Below are positions 26,451 through 39,300 of a DNA stretch of 64,000 bases, piece by piece. The stretch is from an uncultured Chloroflexota bacterium. GTDB taxonomy: Bacteria; Chloroflexota; Anaerolineae; Anaerolineales; Anaerolineaceae. The stretch spans positions 62,001-126,000 of the forward strand of contig CADATZ010000010.1 in the NCBI GenBank assembly GCA_902791025.1, given 5' to 3'. Every line of letters begins with the position of its first letter. Positions within the stretch are counted from its first letter, which is position 1. Below the pieces are notes generated by a model, which saw only the letters and a list, made by a program, of their open reading frames with translations, had not been told where the DNA came from and did not search any database. The position numbers and the translations under genes are program-made.

Positions 26451-29400
26451 ATGAAGATAAGTTCCCTTATTAATAATGTATATCGTTCGGTATCTAAAAT
26501 GATGCGCTATTTCTGCGAAGCAGAGGGCGCACCACAGAATTCAGTCCTGCCGTGCCGGCTTCGCGGCAGCAGCAGGGCAGACTTCGTGTGCTTCATCCTG
26601 TGTCTGGCGCTGCTGGCGGCCTTTGTGCCTTTCAGCGGGACAGCGCAGGCGCAGACCGCGAATTACACGCTGCTGATCAACCAGGAAAACGCGGATGATG
26701 ACACGTTCCTTGTCCGGAATGAGCTGACGGAAACCAGGAGCGCCGCTGTGGGTACACCGCTCACGGACGTGCTGAACGCGGCGGAGCTGGGAAGCAAATT
26801 CAGCGGCTTCCACCTGACGGGCACGGGCGCCGAGATCACCGGGTATCAGCCGAACGACGACATCACGAAAGAAGCGGGAACTTATTCCGAAAAATCTTCC
26901 CCGGCTTTTCTCTTTGCACATTACGAATCTGATGGCAGCATGAAAGCGGACGCCATGGGTGCCCTCATTGAGGGACGGGTTGTCAGCGGCTTTTTCAGCG
27001 GGGATGAATTCATCCCGATGAATGCTCCGACGGTTCGGGCGGATGGCTCTTCCGTTGTGCTGGCTTTTTATTCCCGTGACCGCTACGCCATTTCCCTGCG
27101 GGCGCACAATGACGCTGATCCTGCGGCCCCGGTCCTCTCCACCGGTGACGCGCAGATCCCCGTTCTTCCGGAAGCTCCCATTATTATTAAACAGGGCGCC
27201 AACCTTTACGAACGCCTGGTCGAAGATGAAGGCGTGGGTGATATATTAAAATATTTCTCCGCTCATGAACCATCCCATGGCGATGAACTGCAGTGGACCT
27301 GGTGGGCACGCTGGAAGGGGACCAAAGAAAACGGTGACCCGATTTATGAGATCGACCCCGGCAACCAGTTTGTCGGTGGCCGCTCCCGCAACAAGCCGAT
27401 CGATCCGAGACACACCGGAACCGTGGACCTGATGGAAGGTTCCGCTTATGGTTTAAAGGACGGGGACGTTTCCGTTCTTGAGATGTGGAAGCGCACGGTC
27501 AAGCTTTACGGGATCAACTACACCTATTACGAAGACGGTCAAGTTCAGGATATGTTTGATGAAAACGGTATGCTGAACCCCAATGTGAAAGAAGAAGTGG
27601 TTTTCGGTTATCACAACGATGAAGCATTTTATAAACAAGTACATACTAACTATACTGAAGGCGGTTACACAGTCATCCCTGTGGAAGCGGAAGATATAAA
27701 TACCGGAGAAACGAAAACGAGTAAAATTGTCGATTCAAAAGAGGATGATTTTGTAATTTATGCTGATAAAAATGAATCGGGAACCGTTGATTTTTCAATT
27801 ACGAATACATATACGAAACCTCTGGTAAATGTTACAGTGGAAAAGGTTTGGGTGGACGAGGATGACAAGGATAAATTACGGCCTGAAGAAATTACAGTAG
27901 AGCTTTTGGCTAATAGAGTCTCATTTACTCCTAAAAAAACGATAGTACTTGATGAACATAATTTTTGGTCAGGAAAGTTTTCCGGTCTTGACAAGTATGA
28001 TGAAAATGGTGTCGAAATAAAATATTCTGTCAAGGAACTAAATTTTCCATTTTATACTGAATATAAAGTTGAACAAATTTATACTAACCACAACACCGGA
28101 AGTATATATACAATTACAAACACACATGTTCCGGAGAATAAAAAAGTCGCTGTTACCAAAAATTGGGATGATGATGGCGATCGTGATGACATCCGTCCGA
28201 CAACAGTCTATGTTCTGCTTTATGATAATGCGGAAAAAACCGGGATTCCTGTAGGTTTTGCACAGGTTACTGAAACGAATACAGGTGAAGAACAAGAACT
28301 CTGGACGGTTGTCTTTAGTGATCTTCCGAAATATGCGTACGACGAAATAACTGGTGATCCAAGCGTTATTTCCTATACCGCAGATGAATTGTATCTGCCG
28401 AATATGACGGATTATAAGAAAACAGTTATTAAAGATATCACAAATCCTGAATCCCCGTATAACAACCATTGGGAGATCACCAATACCTATGAACCGGAAA
28501 AGGTCACGATCAAGGTGACCAAGGACTGGGATGACGCGTACGATCAGGACGGCATCCGCCCGAGTGAAGTTATCGCGACTCTTTACAAAGGAGAAGGCTC
28601 TAGCAAAACACAGGTGCGGGACAGTAATGGAGATCCTGTCACTGTTGCACTGAATGCTGCGAACGGCTGGTCGGCGGAATTCCCGGAACAGTTTGCCAAA
28701 GAGGCCGGTATTACTATTAAATACTCAGTGGATGAGGAACAATTCACCTGCCGACGGATCGACAAAGAAAATTGCTGGGGAACAGAAGCAAGTGCGGCAG
28801 ACAGTGGATATCAGAAGGTTTCTGTCCTGCAAACCGAAGTGAACGGCTGGACGATCACGAACAAACACAATCCGGAAAAGATCACGGTAAAAGGTACGAA
28901 GGAATGGATCGGTGTTCCGGAAGGATATGAACTTCCTGAAAGCATCACGATCGAATTGAAGGCGAACAACAAAGCTGTTGACCATACAGTCGGGCTGAAG
29001 ACGAATTCCCCCGGCGGCAGTGAAATCACCTACACAGTGGATGAATATACGGTGCCGGGATTCACAAAATCTGTACCGACTTCGGGAACCCCGTCATCGG
29101 ACGGAAAAGAGCTCAGTTTTGTGGTGACGAACACCTACAATCCGGAAAAAACACAGCTGCATGTCAGTAAAATCTGGCAAGATGATACCAATCGTGATGG
29201 TTTGCAGCCGAACAGTGTAACAGTCAAGCTTAAATCCGATGGAGGTACAGGCGCTGCGCCGGACTATGTGGAAGATGGATCGGGCAATGATGTTTCTGTG
29301 ACATTGAATTCCGGTAATCAATGGAGCGCTTTCTTCACCGATCTGCCGAAGTACAATGCGTATGGTCAGGAAATTAATTACAGCGTTGAAGAACAGAACT

Positions 29401-30395
29401 TCAGCTGCCCGCGTGTCGGTGCAAACTGTCTGGGAACGAATGAAAGTGCCGCAGATACCGGCTACCAACTGGTTTCAATAAAGAAAACCGATGCAGGCGG
29501 CTATGTGATCACCAACAAACATAACCCCGAAACGATCTCGATCCCGGTGACCAAGTCCTGGGATGATGATGATGACCGTGATGGCATCCGTCCGCAGAAT
29601 GTGGGTGTTGTCGTACGCAGAACAAATGACGGCGCTGTCGCCGGCGCGGTGACGCTGACGGAAACGCAGCCGAGTCATACCTTCACAGGGCTCTACAAAT
29701 ATTGCAGCGGTCAGCTTTGCAAATATACTGTGACCGAACCGCAGGTGCCGGAAGGCTATGAAATGGACAATGCCGGCTGTACAGAGATGACAAGCGGCAG
29801 CTGTACTCTCACGAACAGCCATACACCGGAAAAAGTATTGATGAAGGTGGAAAAGGTCTGGGATGATGCTGAGAATCAGGATGGCATCCGCCCGACCGGG
29901 AACATCACTGTCACTCTCTATAAAGGCGAAAGCAGCAGCAGGGCTGTTGTTCGGGATGATAATAATGATCCGGTAACCGTAACGCTCAATCCCGGAAACG
30001 ATTGGGAAGCCACCTTCCCGGAACAATTCGCGAAAGAAAACGGTCAGACGATCGTTTACTCTGTCGAAGAGTCGGACTTCATCTGTAAACGTATCGATGA
30101 TTACTGCCTGACCGGGAATCCGGATACCGGATATCAGCAGACCGGCAACACCGGCAGCGCCGAAAGCGGTTTCACGATCACGAACAAACACAATCCGGAA
30201 AAGATCACGGTAAAAGGTACGAAGGAATGGATCGATGTTCCGGAAGGATATGAACTTCCTGAAAGCATCACGATCGAATTGAAGGCGAACAACAAAGCTG
30301 TTGACCATACAGTCGGGCTGAAGACGAATTCCCCAAAGATGTACCGACTTCCGGGACCTGGTCTGCGGATGGAAAAGAGCTCAGTTTTGTGGTGA
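26451..30395 (+). CDS. Giant CnaB-repeat adhesin, N-terminal part (frame broken near 30335)
   Basis: This is the 5' part of a gene that originally ran to 47197. ATG 26451 follows GAGGAGAGAG; the in-frame GTG 26415 is less likely. A long signal region (hydrophobic ADFVCFILCLALLAAFVPF, cleavage near AQA-Q) precedes a unique head domain of about 380 residues. Eight CnaB-type repeats follow, each with the Lys of VTKxW, the Asn of ITNTH and the Glu of YSVEE that form intramolecular isopeptide bonds in this family. The last repeat (30174-30334) is a near-identical copy of 28851-29011 but lacks the next 55 bases. The frame therefore changes after residue 1295 and ends after 20 missense residues. As read, this fragment would be released unanchored. 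Confidence 0.85.
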   Translation: MKISSLINNVYRSVSKMMRYFCEAEGAPQNSVLPCRLRGSSRADFVCFILCLALLAAFVPFSGTAQAQTANYTLLINQENADDDTFLVRNELTETRSAAVGTPLTDVLNAAELGSKFSGFHLTGTGAEITGYQPNDDITKEAGTYSEKSSPAFLFAHYESDGSMKADAMGALIEGRVVSGFFSGDEFIPMNAPTVRADGSSVVLAFYSRDRYAISLRAHNDADPAAPVLSTGDAQIPVLPEAPIIIKQGANLYERLVEDEGVGDILKYFSAHEPSHGDELQWTWWARWKGTKENGDPIYEIDPGNQFVGGRSRNKPIDPRHTGTVDLMEGSAYGLKDGDVSVLEMWKRTVKLYGINYTYYEDGQVQDMFDENGMLNPNVKEEVVFGYHNDEAFYKQVHTNYTEGGYTVIPVEAEDINTGETKTSKIVDSKEDDFVIYADKNESGTVDFSITNTYTKPLVNVTVEKVWVDEDDKDKLRPEEITVELLANRVSFTPKKTIVLDEHNFWSGKFSGLDKYDENGVEIKYSVKELNFPFYTEYKVEQIYTNHNTGSIYTITNTHVPENKKVAVTKNWDDDGDRDDIRPTTVYVLLYDNAEKTGIPVGFAQVTETNTGEEQELWTVVFSDLPKYAYDEITGDPSVISYTADELYLPNMTDYKKTVIKDITNPESPYNNHWEITNTYEPEKVTIKVTKDWDDAYDQDGIRPSEVIATLYKGEGSSKTQVRDSNGDPVTVALNAANGWSAEFPEQFAKEAGITIKYSVDEEQFTCRRIDKENCWGTEASAADSGYQKVSVLQTEVNGWTITNKHNPEKITVKGTKEWIGVPEGYELPESITIELKANNKAVDHTVGLKTNSPGGSEITYTVDEYTVPGFTKSVPTSGTPSSDGKELSFVVTNTYNPEKTQLHVSKIWQDDTNRDGLQPNSVTVKLKSDGGTGAAPDYVEDGSGNDVSVTLNSGNQWSAFFTDLPKYNAYGQEINYSVEEQNFSCPRVGANCLGTNESAADTGYQLVSIKKTDAGGYVITNKHNPETISIPVTKSWDDDDDRDGIRPQNVGVVVRRTNDGAVAGAVTLTETQPSHTFTGLYKYCSGQLCKYTVTEPQVPEGYEMDNAGCTEMTSGSCTLTNSHTPEKVLMKVEKVWDDAENQDGIRPTGNITVTLYKGESSSRAVVRDDNNDPVTVTLNPGNDWEATFPEQFAKENGQTIVYSVEESDFICKRIDDYCLTGNPDTGYQQTGNTGSAESGFTITNKHNPEKITVKGTKEWIDVPEGYELPESITIELKANNKAVDHTVGLKTNSPKMYRLPGPGLRMEKSSVLW

Positions 30396-33300
30396 CGAAC
30401 ACCTACAATCCGGAAAATACACAGATCCGGGTCATCAAGATCTGGACTGATGATGAAAACCGTGACGGACTCCGTCCGGATGAAATCACTGTGACGCTCT
30501 ACTCTGACGGCGGCACCGGTGCCGCTCCAACACTTGTGAAGCGAATGACACTGAGTGAGGATAACAATTGGAGTGACTACTTTACCGATCTGAAGATCCA
30601 CAACACGGAAGGGCAGGTAATCAGCTATACCGTCGATGAAGAACAATTCAGCTGCAATGCCATCCAGAATTGTCTCGGCACAGACCCGAAGGCCGGATAT
30701 GTCAAGAGCGGTCCGGTAAAGACCGATGTGGGCGGTTATGCGATCACAAACACCCATACACCGGCAACTATCGACATCCCGGTGACCAAGGTCTGGGATG
30801 ATGACAATGACCGGGACGGCATCCGCCCGGATAGCGTGACTTTTATTGTACGGCGCACGAATGACAATAAAGTTGTTGACGATGTAACACTGTCGGGTAC
30901 ACAGACCACGCATACCTTCACAGGACTGGATAAATACTGCGGTGAGGGCGAGCTGTGCAAATACACCGTGACCGAACCGCAGGTGCCGCAGGGTTATACA
31001 ATGATCAACAACCAGACAGACGTCTCCTGTGTTGCAATGACCGGCGGCAGCTGTACCATCACCAATAAGCATGATCCGGAAATGATCACGATCCCGGTAA
31101 CCAAAGAGTGGGATGACATGAACAACACTGATGACAGTCGTCCGAAAAATGTGGTTGTGGAAGTGTTGGCTGATGGTGACTCACTTGATCCGAAGGTCAC
31201 GATCACGCTGAGTGATGATTCTACCCCGGCCTGGACCGGAACTTCATCAGCGCTGCCTAAGTACAGGGACGGCGGTACGGCAATCGTTTATTCGCTTGCG
31301 GAATATACTGTTGAAAATTACGAAACCAGTGTCCCTGCTCCTTCCGATCATCCGGAAGATGGGTACACCATTACCAACACCTATGCCGCACAGACACAAC
31401 CGCTTGTGATCCGCAAAACCTGGGTCTATAACAATGCGCCGGCCACCGCGAGACTCTCTTTGCGTGAGTTCCTTGCAAAAATCACGGTTATCATTGATGG
31501 CAACAAATATTACTTTGCTGATGTACAGACTTCCGGCAGCGGATACACAGCAGTTGTGAACGGCACTCTTGTCACTATTACAGCCACCGGTACGGATACC
31601 GACAACTGGACAGTTACGATCAGCGGCCTGCCGAAGAACAAATGGGACGCGGGACAGGAAAAGCCGGTTGCGATCAGCTATAGTATCGCTGAAGACCCGA
31701 TCGCCAATTACTATACAGAATATGGCGAACCGTTTGACGCCGAAAACGGCTTCCGCATTTCCAACAAATATAATGTGACGGAAGTTACTGTCACCAAGAG
31801 TTGGGTGGATGATAACAATTCCCGCGGCGACCGTCCGGAGTCTGTCCTGATCCATCTGCATGGCTCGCAGGATCGTTCACTGCGTGAGCAGGCGATCTCA
31901 GCCGCGAATGCTGTTTCCGGTGACAACAATACCTGGTCCTATACCTTCACCAACCTGCCGAAATACGACAGCAACGGTGCGGAGATCACTTACTATTCCC
32001 ATGAAGTCAACGTTGATCACTATATCAGTACCGTTTCTGCTGACAAGCTGACCATTACCAACACCTGGACAGACACAAGGATGATCAACATCAATGTCAA
32101 CAAACATTGGGATGACGATGATAACCGTGACGGCAAACGTCCGGATTCTGTCACCTTCAACCTGTTGGTGGATGGTGTGCAGCAGGATTCTATGACTGTG
32201 ACCGGACCGGCCTGGACCGGCGTCTTCGGTCCGCTGCCTTATGCGGACGAATCCGGTACACCGATCAATTATTCCGTCACGGAAGATACAGTCGTTGACA
32301 AAGACGGAAAGAACTCTTACACGCCGAAATCCGGCGATCCATCAGGTTCGATTTTGAACGGTCTTGTTTTTACTAACTCCCGGAATTATGAGACTGTAAA
32401 GATCCGTATGACCAAGACCTGGGATGACTTCAGCAATATGTATAACCTGCGCGGTGAGCAGCCGCTGAAACTCCTGCAGCGTTTCAGGCTCATTCTCGGC
32501 ACGGTGCAGTATTCACTCGATAACCTGAACATGACGCAGCATGGAGATGCTTCCACACCTTATCTCTATACAGCATCTGTACAGGGTTACCCCGTGACGA
32601 TCACCGCGAGCGGTGTGACGGATACCTCGAATTCATGGACCATCGAAATCGACGGACTTCCAAAGTACAAGAACGGTTCCGTGATCAACTACGACATTAC
32701 GGAAAATCCGGATACCTATGCCTTCACCCGCACAAAGGAAAGCTCGACTGAGGAAAACACTTTTGTCTTTACCGGCAATAACTTCCTGAACATGCAGCGC
32801 GGCGTTCTGACCAAGGTCTGGGAAGATGAAAACAATAAAGACAGTAAACGCCCGACTGACCCAATGCAAATGATGGAAGGGATCAAGCTTTACGCGAATG
32901 GTGAATATTATCATCACGGCGCCTTCACGCTGAACAGTCATGAAGAAGGCAGCAAGGTCTGGACCTACACCATTGCCGCCCATCCCAATGTTCTGGTAAC
33001 AGTTGTGGATAACAGCGACAACACCTGGACGATAACAGTCGATAAGCTGCCGCGTATCCTGAACAATCAGACGGTGGTCTGGACTGTCAGTGAAGAAATG
33101 GATGGCTATGATTCCTTCGTGGACGGTCTGAATGTTACCAACGTACCTCAGGTCTCTGTAGATGTCACGAAGGTCTGGGTAGATGAATATAACCAGGACG
33201 GAATCCGTCCCGCGACCGTCACCGTGAATCTCTTCAAGGGAAGCGGTTCTTCCAAAACACAGGTCAAGGATGAAGAAGGCCGGGATGTCACGCTCACGCT

Positions 33301-36300
33301 GAGCGAAGGCAGCAGCTGGACCGGTTCCTTCACCGGCCTGCCGAAATACGAAACGGTGAGCGGTGCTCCGGATCTTTCCGCGCCGATCAATTATTCTGTT
33401 GAAGAACAAACGACCGATGTTCTGACCGGAACCGATGGTGCCGGTACCTATGCGATTAAAGAAGAAGGTACCATGACTGAGGGGTATACCATCACCAACA
33501 CACATACGCCGGAGCTTATTGATATCACGCTCAGTAAGGTCTGGGATGATAATAATGACCAGGACGGCAAACGTGCTGTGGCTTCTGTGCAGCTTTATGC
33601 CAATGGTGCAGCGGTTTCCGGCAAGACCCTGACAGTACCGGTGACGGACAGTTGGACTGAAAATAACAAATTCACCGGTCTGCCGAAGTATCAGAACGGG
33701 GTTGAAATCAACTATGAGATCCGTGAAATTCCACCTGCCGGGTATACACCTTCCATCGCTGAAGGCAATGGAATAGAAAAGTCTTTTGTCATTACCAACA
33801 CTTATTCATCGGAGACTGTCAATGTTCCGGTGAGCAAGGTTTGGAATGATGAAAATGATCAGGACGGTCTGCGTGCTAAACTGACCGCGACAGTAATGTT
33901 ATATGCCAATGGTGCGGAGGTGAGCGGCAAAACGCTGACGGTTGGAAAAACTGACGGTTGGAGCGATGCCTTCACCGGACTGCCGAAATATGATGGCGGT
34001 CAGGCGATCACTTACACGGTTCAGGAAACCATCACCTATGATTCATCAGTGACCGGAACGCCTTACACAATAACGGTTACTGGCAACATGACGGCCGGTT
34101 TTACGATCACCAACAGTCATACTCCGGCTGTCCGGGATGTTACCATCACCAAGGTCTGGGATGATGCCAATAATCAGGACGGTCTGCGCAGGGACAATGT
34201 GACCTTCAACCTTTATCAGAACGGGAACATTTACCGAACCGTTACCAGTGACTCGATCGCCTCACCGTGGACTTATACCTGGACTGATTTGCCGACAAAC
34301 TGCGGCGGTTCGGCCTGTGTTTACACTGTCGATGAGCCAACGGTTCCGCGTCCTTATACGAAGTCTATAGATCAGACTACGCTGACGGTTACCAACAGTT
34401 ATACACCGGAAACGGTCACGGTTCAGGGTTCCAAGACCTGGGTGGATAATGACAACCGCGCAGGCAAACGCCCGGGAACGATCTATATTCAGCTGTGGAA
34501 GAATGGTTCTCTTTATACCGGTTCAGATGCCCGCAAGACGATCACTGCCAACAGCAAGGAACTTGACGGGACAACCCCATGGAGCTGGAAGTGGGAAGGT
34601 CTGCCGAAGTTTGAAAACGGACAGGAGATCCAATGGTCTGTTTTGGAAGAAAATGTTTCGGATTATCAGGCTTCCTATCCGAGCGCTTACAATGTCACCA
34701 ACACCTACAACGAAGGCACGAAGAGCATTTCTGTCAAGAAGGTCTGGGATGATGATGAGAACCGCGACGGGATCCGCCCGACCTATATCTATGTGGATCT
34801 TTATGCCGACGGTGTGAAGACGACACAGTCCAAGGCTTTGGCGGACGCCAACAACTGGCTGAACACTTTCACCGACCTGCCGATCTATAAGGAAGGTGCA
34901 ACCGGCGTGGAAATTGTCTATACCGTCAAGGAAGCAAATGCGGTAAGCAGATATACCATTTCCGAGCCGGTGTTTGACAGTACTACCAACACCTTCACCA
35001 TCACGAACACTCACACGCCTGCAACTACTACGGTTCAGGGTTCCAAGACCTGGGTCCAGCGTGAGCTGGATACCAATCCTCCGAGCCAGATCCTGATCCA
35101 CCTGTATGCCGATGGTACACTCGTGGATGGCAAGGATAAGACGATCACCGAAGCTTCTGAGGAAATAGATGGAACTCCATGGAGCTGGAAGTGGGAAGGC
35201 CTGCCGAAATACAAGCAAGGTGAAGTCGGGAAAGAGATCGTTTATACGGTCCGTGAAACACCGCTCACCGGTTATAACACGACGCTGAATTCGCCGAACG
35301 TGACCAACACCTACAGCCCCGGTAAGACATCACTCTCTGTCCGGAAAGCATGGGAAGATGGCAATAACCAGGACGGGATCCGTCCGGGTCATGTGGAAGT
35401 CGCCCTGCTTTCGAAGGTGGGTACTGCTGATTTCAGCCCGACCGGCCAGACCGCGATCCTGGTACCGGACTCCACGACACCGAACCTCTGGCGTGTCCAT
35501 ACCTTTGATAATCTGGACCGTTTCACATCCACCGGTCAGCCGATCACGTACAGTGTGAAGGAAATCGGCACCATCTCCGGTTACACGAGCTCTGAGCCGA
35601 TCCTGGATCAAAACTCCGGTGTTTACGTGATCACCAACACGCACACGCCGGACACCATCACCATCACCGGTGAAAAGGTCTGGGATAATGATGATAACCC
35701 GACCAAGCCGACATCAGTTACTATCCATCTGCTGGCAAACGGTGTTGCTCTCAGTGATAAAACAATTACCGTTACTGAAACAACCGCGCAGGTTGACGGC
35801 AAAGCCTGGACCTGGAAATGGGAAGACCTGCCGAAGTACGCGAACGGTCAGGAGATCACTTATACCGTTTCTGAAGATACACTCGACGACTATACGCTTA
35901 CCGTACAGCGTACACCGGCAGCTGACGGGAAGAGCATCAGCTTTGTGCTGACCAACACCTATGATCCCGGCATGGTCACCGTCCGTGTTCAGAAGGTCTG
36001 GGAAGATAATAACAACCAGGATGGCATCCGTCCGACCTCTGTGGAAGTCAAACTTATTGCTGACGGCAAAACTGAAAATCCGGTTGCCACCGCGACCCTG
36101 CCGCAGGAAGGCTCCTGGCATGCCCGCTTCAATGTTCCGGAATATGATGGGACAAGAAAGATCGTCTATACAGTCGCGGAAACCTTCACCGACGTGCTGA
36201 CGGAATCCACTGATGGACCGGGCACGTATATGCAGGGACCTATTGCCGGTGATGTTGAAAACGGTTTTGTCATCACCAACGTCCATACACCGGAGACGGT

Positions 36301-39300
36301 TTATATCCATGGTAATAAAGCCTGGGAGGGCGATGAAAATGCGCCTGCCGGAACACGTCCGGAATCCGTGACCTTTGTGCTGAAGCGTAATAATGAAACG
36401 ATCGCCTATACGGTCGCGTATGCTGCGGACAATTGGGAATGGGAGTTCCCGCTGCAGCCTCGCTATGTGAATGGCGTGGATATGTCCAATGCCTACGAAG
36501 TGACGGAATTGAATGTTCCAAACTATGAAACAGAAATTGACGGCTATATCGGTACAAATGAACAGGATTATACGAATGGTGTTACCAATATCTATACCCC
36601 TGGGAAGACCTCAGTTTCTGTGACAAAGGTTTGGCGTGACAATGACAATCAGGACGGCATCCGTCCGGCACGTGTAGCAGTGCAGCTGGTTGCTGACGGT
36701 ACACCGGTGCCGGAACGCTACCTGGTTCTGCATGGAACCGGTAACTCCTGGATCGGCACCTTCAATGACCTGGATATCTATCCATATGGTTCTACAACGC
36801 CGATCATTTACACCGTTCAGGAAGTTGGTACCTATGCCGGTTATACCATGCAAAAAACCGGAGATATGGCCACCGGCTTCACCATCACCAACACGCACAC
36901 GCCGGAAGTGATCACGGTAGAGGGCACCAAGACCTGGAACGACAATGACAATGTCGCAGGCAAACGTCCGGAATCCATCGAAATCACGCTGAACAAGAAC
37001 GGTGTGAAATACGAAGCCGCCGGCAATCCGGTGACCGTCAGCGCTGAAGAGAGCTGGAAGTGGTCCTGGACCAACCTGCCGAAGTATGAGAATGGTAAGG
37101 AGATCACCTGGTCTGTGACGGAAACGGCTGTTGAGAATTATCAAACCAGCTACAGCGGTTATGACGTCATCAACACCTATGATGAAGGCACGACCTCTGT
37201 GAACGTGACCAAGGCCTGGAATGACAGCAATAACCAGGACGGCAAGCGGCCTTCCTTTGTCACCGTTGCGCTGTATGCTGATGGTGTGGCAACCGGCAAG
37301 ACCCTGCCGCTGGGTGAAAGCAACAACTTCACCAACACCTTCACCGGACTGCCGATCTATAAAGAAGGTCAGGTCGGTCAGAAGATCGCCTATACTGTCA
37401 AGGAAATCTCCACGCTCCCGGCGGGCTATACCACTGCGGATCCGACCGGAACGGCTGAGACCGGCTTTACCATCACAAACTCCTACACACCGGAGAAGGT
37501 GACGGTGAGCGGTTCCAAGACATGGGTGGATAGTGATAACACCGCCGGCGCGCGTCCGGATTCCATCACCATTCGCCTGCATAAGAACAATGAGGAATAT
37601 GCTTCTAAGACTGTCACCGGAGCGGATGAGTGGAAATGGGAATGGACAGACCTGTCGAAGTATGAAAACGGCACACAGATCAGCTGGACCATCACGGAAG
37701 ATAATGTGGAAGATTACACCAGACAGGTGAGCGGTTACAACGTGACCAACACCTATAATCCGGGGAAGACCAGTATCCGTGTCAGCAAGTCATGGAAAGA
37801 TGCGGACAACCAGGACGGCATCCGCCCGCAGTTCATCCGTGTGCACCTGTTTGCCAACGGTGCGGATACCGGCAAAGAAGGCGTCCTGACCGCTCCGGGT
37901 TGGTTTTACCTGTTTGAGGATCTGGACAAAAACTATACTTACACGGTTGTTGAGGATGTACCGGCTGGCTATACAGCTGAAGTCAACGGTTCAGCCACAG
38001 CAGGCTTTGTTGTGACCAATACCCATACGCCGGAAACGGTCAGGATCGTGGTCACCAAGACCTGGGATGACGCCGGAAATGAAGGCAATCGTCCGAAAAC
38101 CATCAAACTGTATCTGCATGCTGACGGCACTCGGATCGACCATGATGAATTTACATCTGCTCAAACCGCTGAACCGGGATGGAAATGGGAAATCACCGAT
38201 CTGCCGAAATATAAGAACGGCGGTACGGAAATCGTTTACACCATCATCGAAGACAGCTATGAGGACTATACCCGCTCTGTCTCCCGTACGGTGACGCCGA
38301 AGACGGAAACCGAACCGGAACAGCTGAACCTGGCTGTCACCAACAAATGGACGCCGGGTAAGACCTCGATCATGGTCGAAAAGAAGTGGTCCGATAACAA
38401 CAACCAGGACGGTATCCGTCCGGATTGGGTGCTGGTCAACCTGCTTGACGGGAATAAAAATGTGGTCGCTTCCGACCGCGTGACAAAGGCCAACAACTGG
38501 ATCCTGCGCTTCAATAATATCGATGAGTTCGACGCCTCCGGTAAACGGATCAACTACACGGTTGAGGAAGTCTATGACCGTACGGTTACCGAATCGACTG
38601 ACGGTCCGGGTACCTATAAGTTCTCCGGCGTCAATCCAATTGTAGGCGGCTTCGAGATCGTAAACACGCATACGCCGGAAACTGTAAGTATCAGTGGTAC
38701 CAAGACCTGGGATGACAACGGTAACCAGGACGGCAAACGCCCGGCTTCGATCACCATTAACCTGCTGAAGAACGGATCAACCTATGAAAGCAAAACGGTA
38801 ACGGAAGCTGACGGCTGGGCTTACAGCTGGACGAATCTGCCAAAATATGAAAATAATGGTTCACTCATCAGATGGAGCCTGACGGAAACGCCTGTTGAAG
38901 GTTATACAAGAACCTGGAATGGCAGCAGCGTGACGAATACCTACGATCCGGATTCTGCGGAATTGACGGTTGTAAAGTCCTGGAATGACAATAACAACCA
39001 GGATGGACTGCGCCCAAGCTATGCCCGTGTCTATCTCTATGCTGATGGCGTGAAGACAGAACAGTACGCGATCCTGATTGCCTCTAATAAATGGACTTAC
39101 TGCTTCACGGGTCTGGATAAATTCAAGGATGGAAAACAAATCGTTTACACCGTGAAGGAAGAGGATGCAGACATTCCGAATGGATATACCGTAAGCTACA
39201 GCGGTGATATGAATTCCAACATCACGGTGACCAACACCCACAAACCGGAGACGGTGAAGGTGGTTGTGACCAAGACCTGGGATGATGCCGGAAATGAAAA

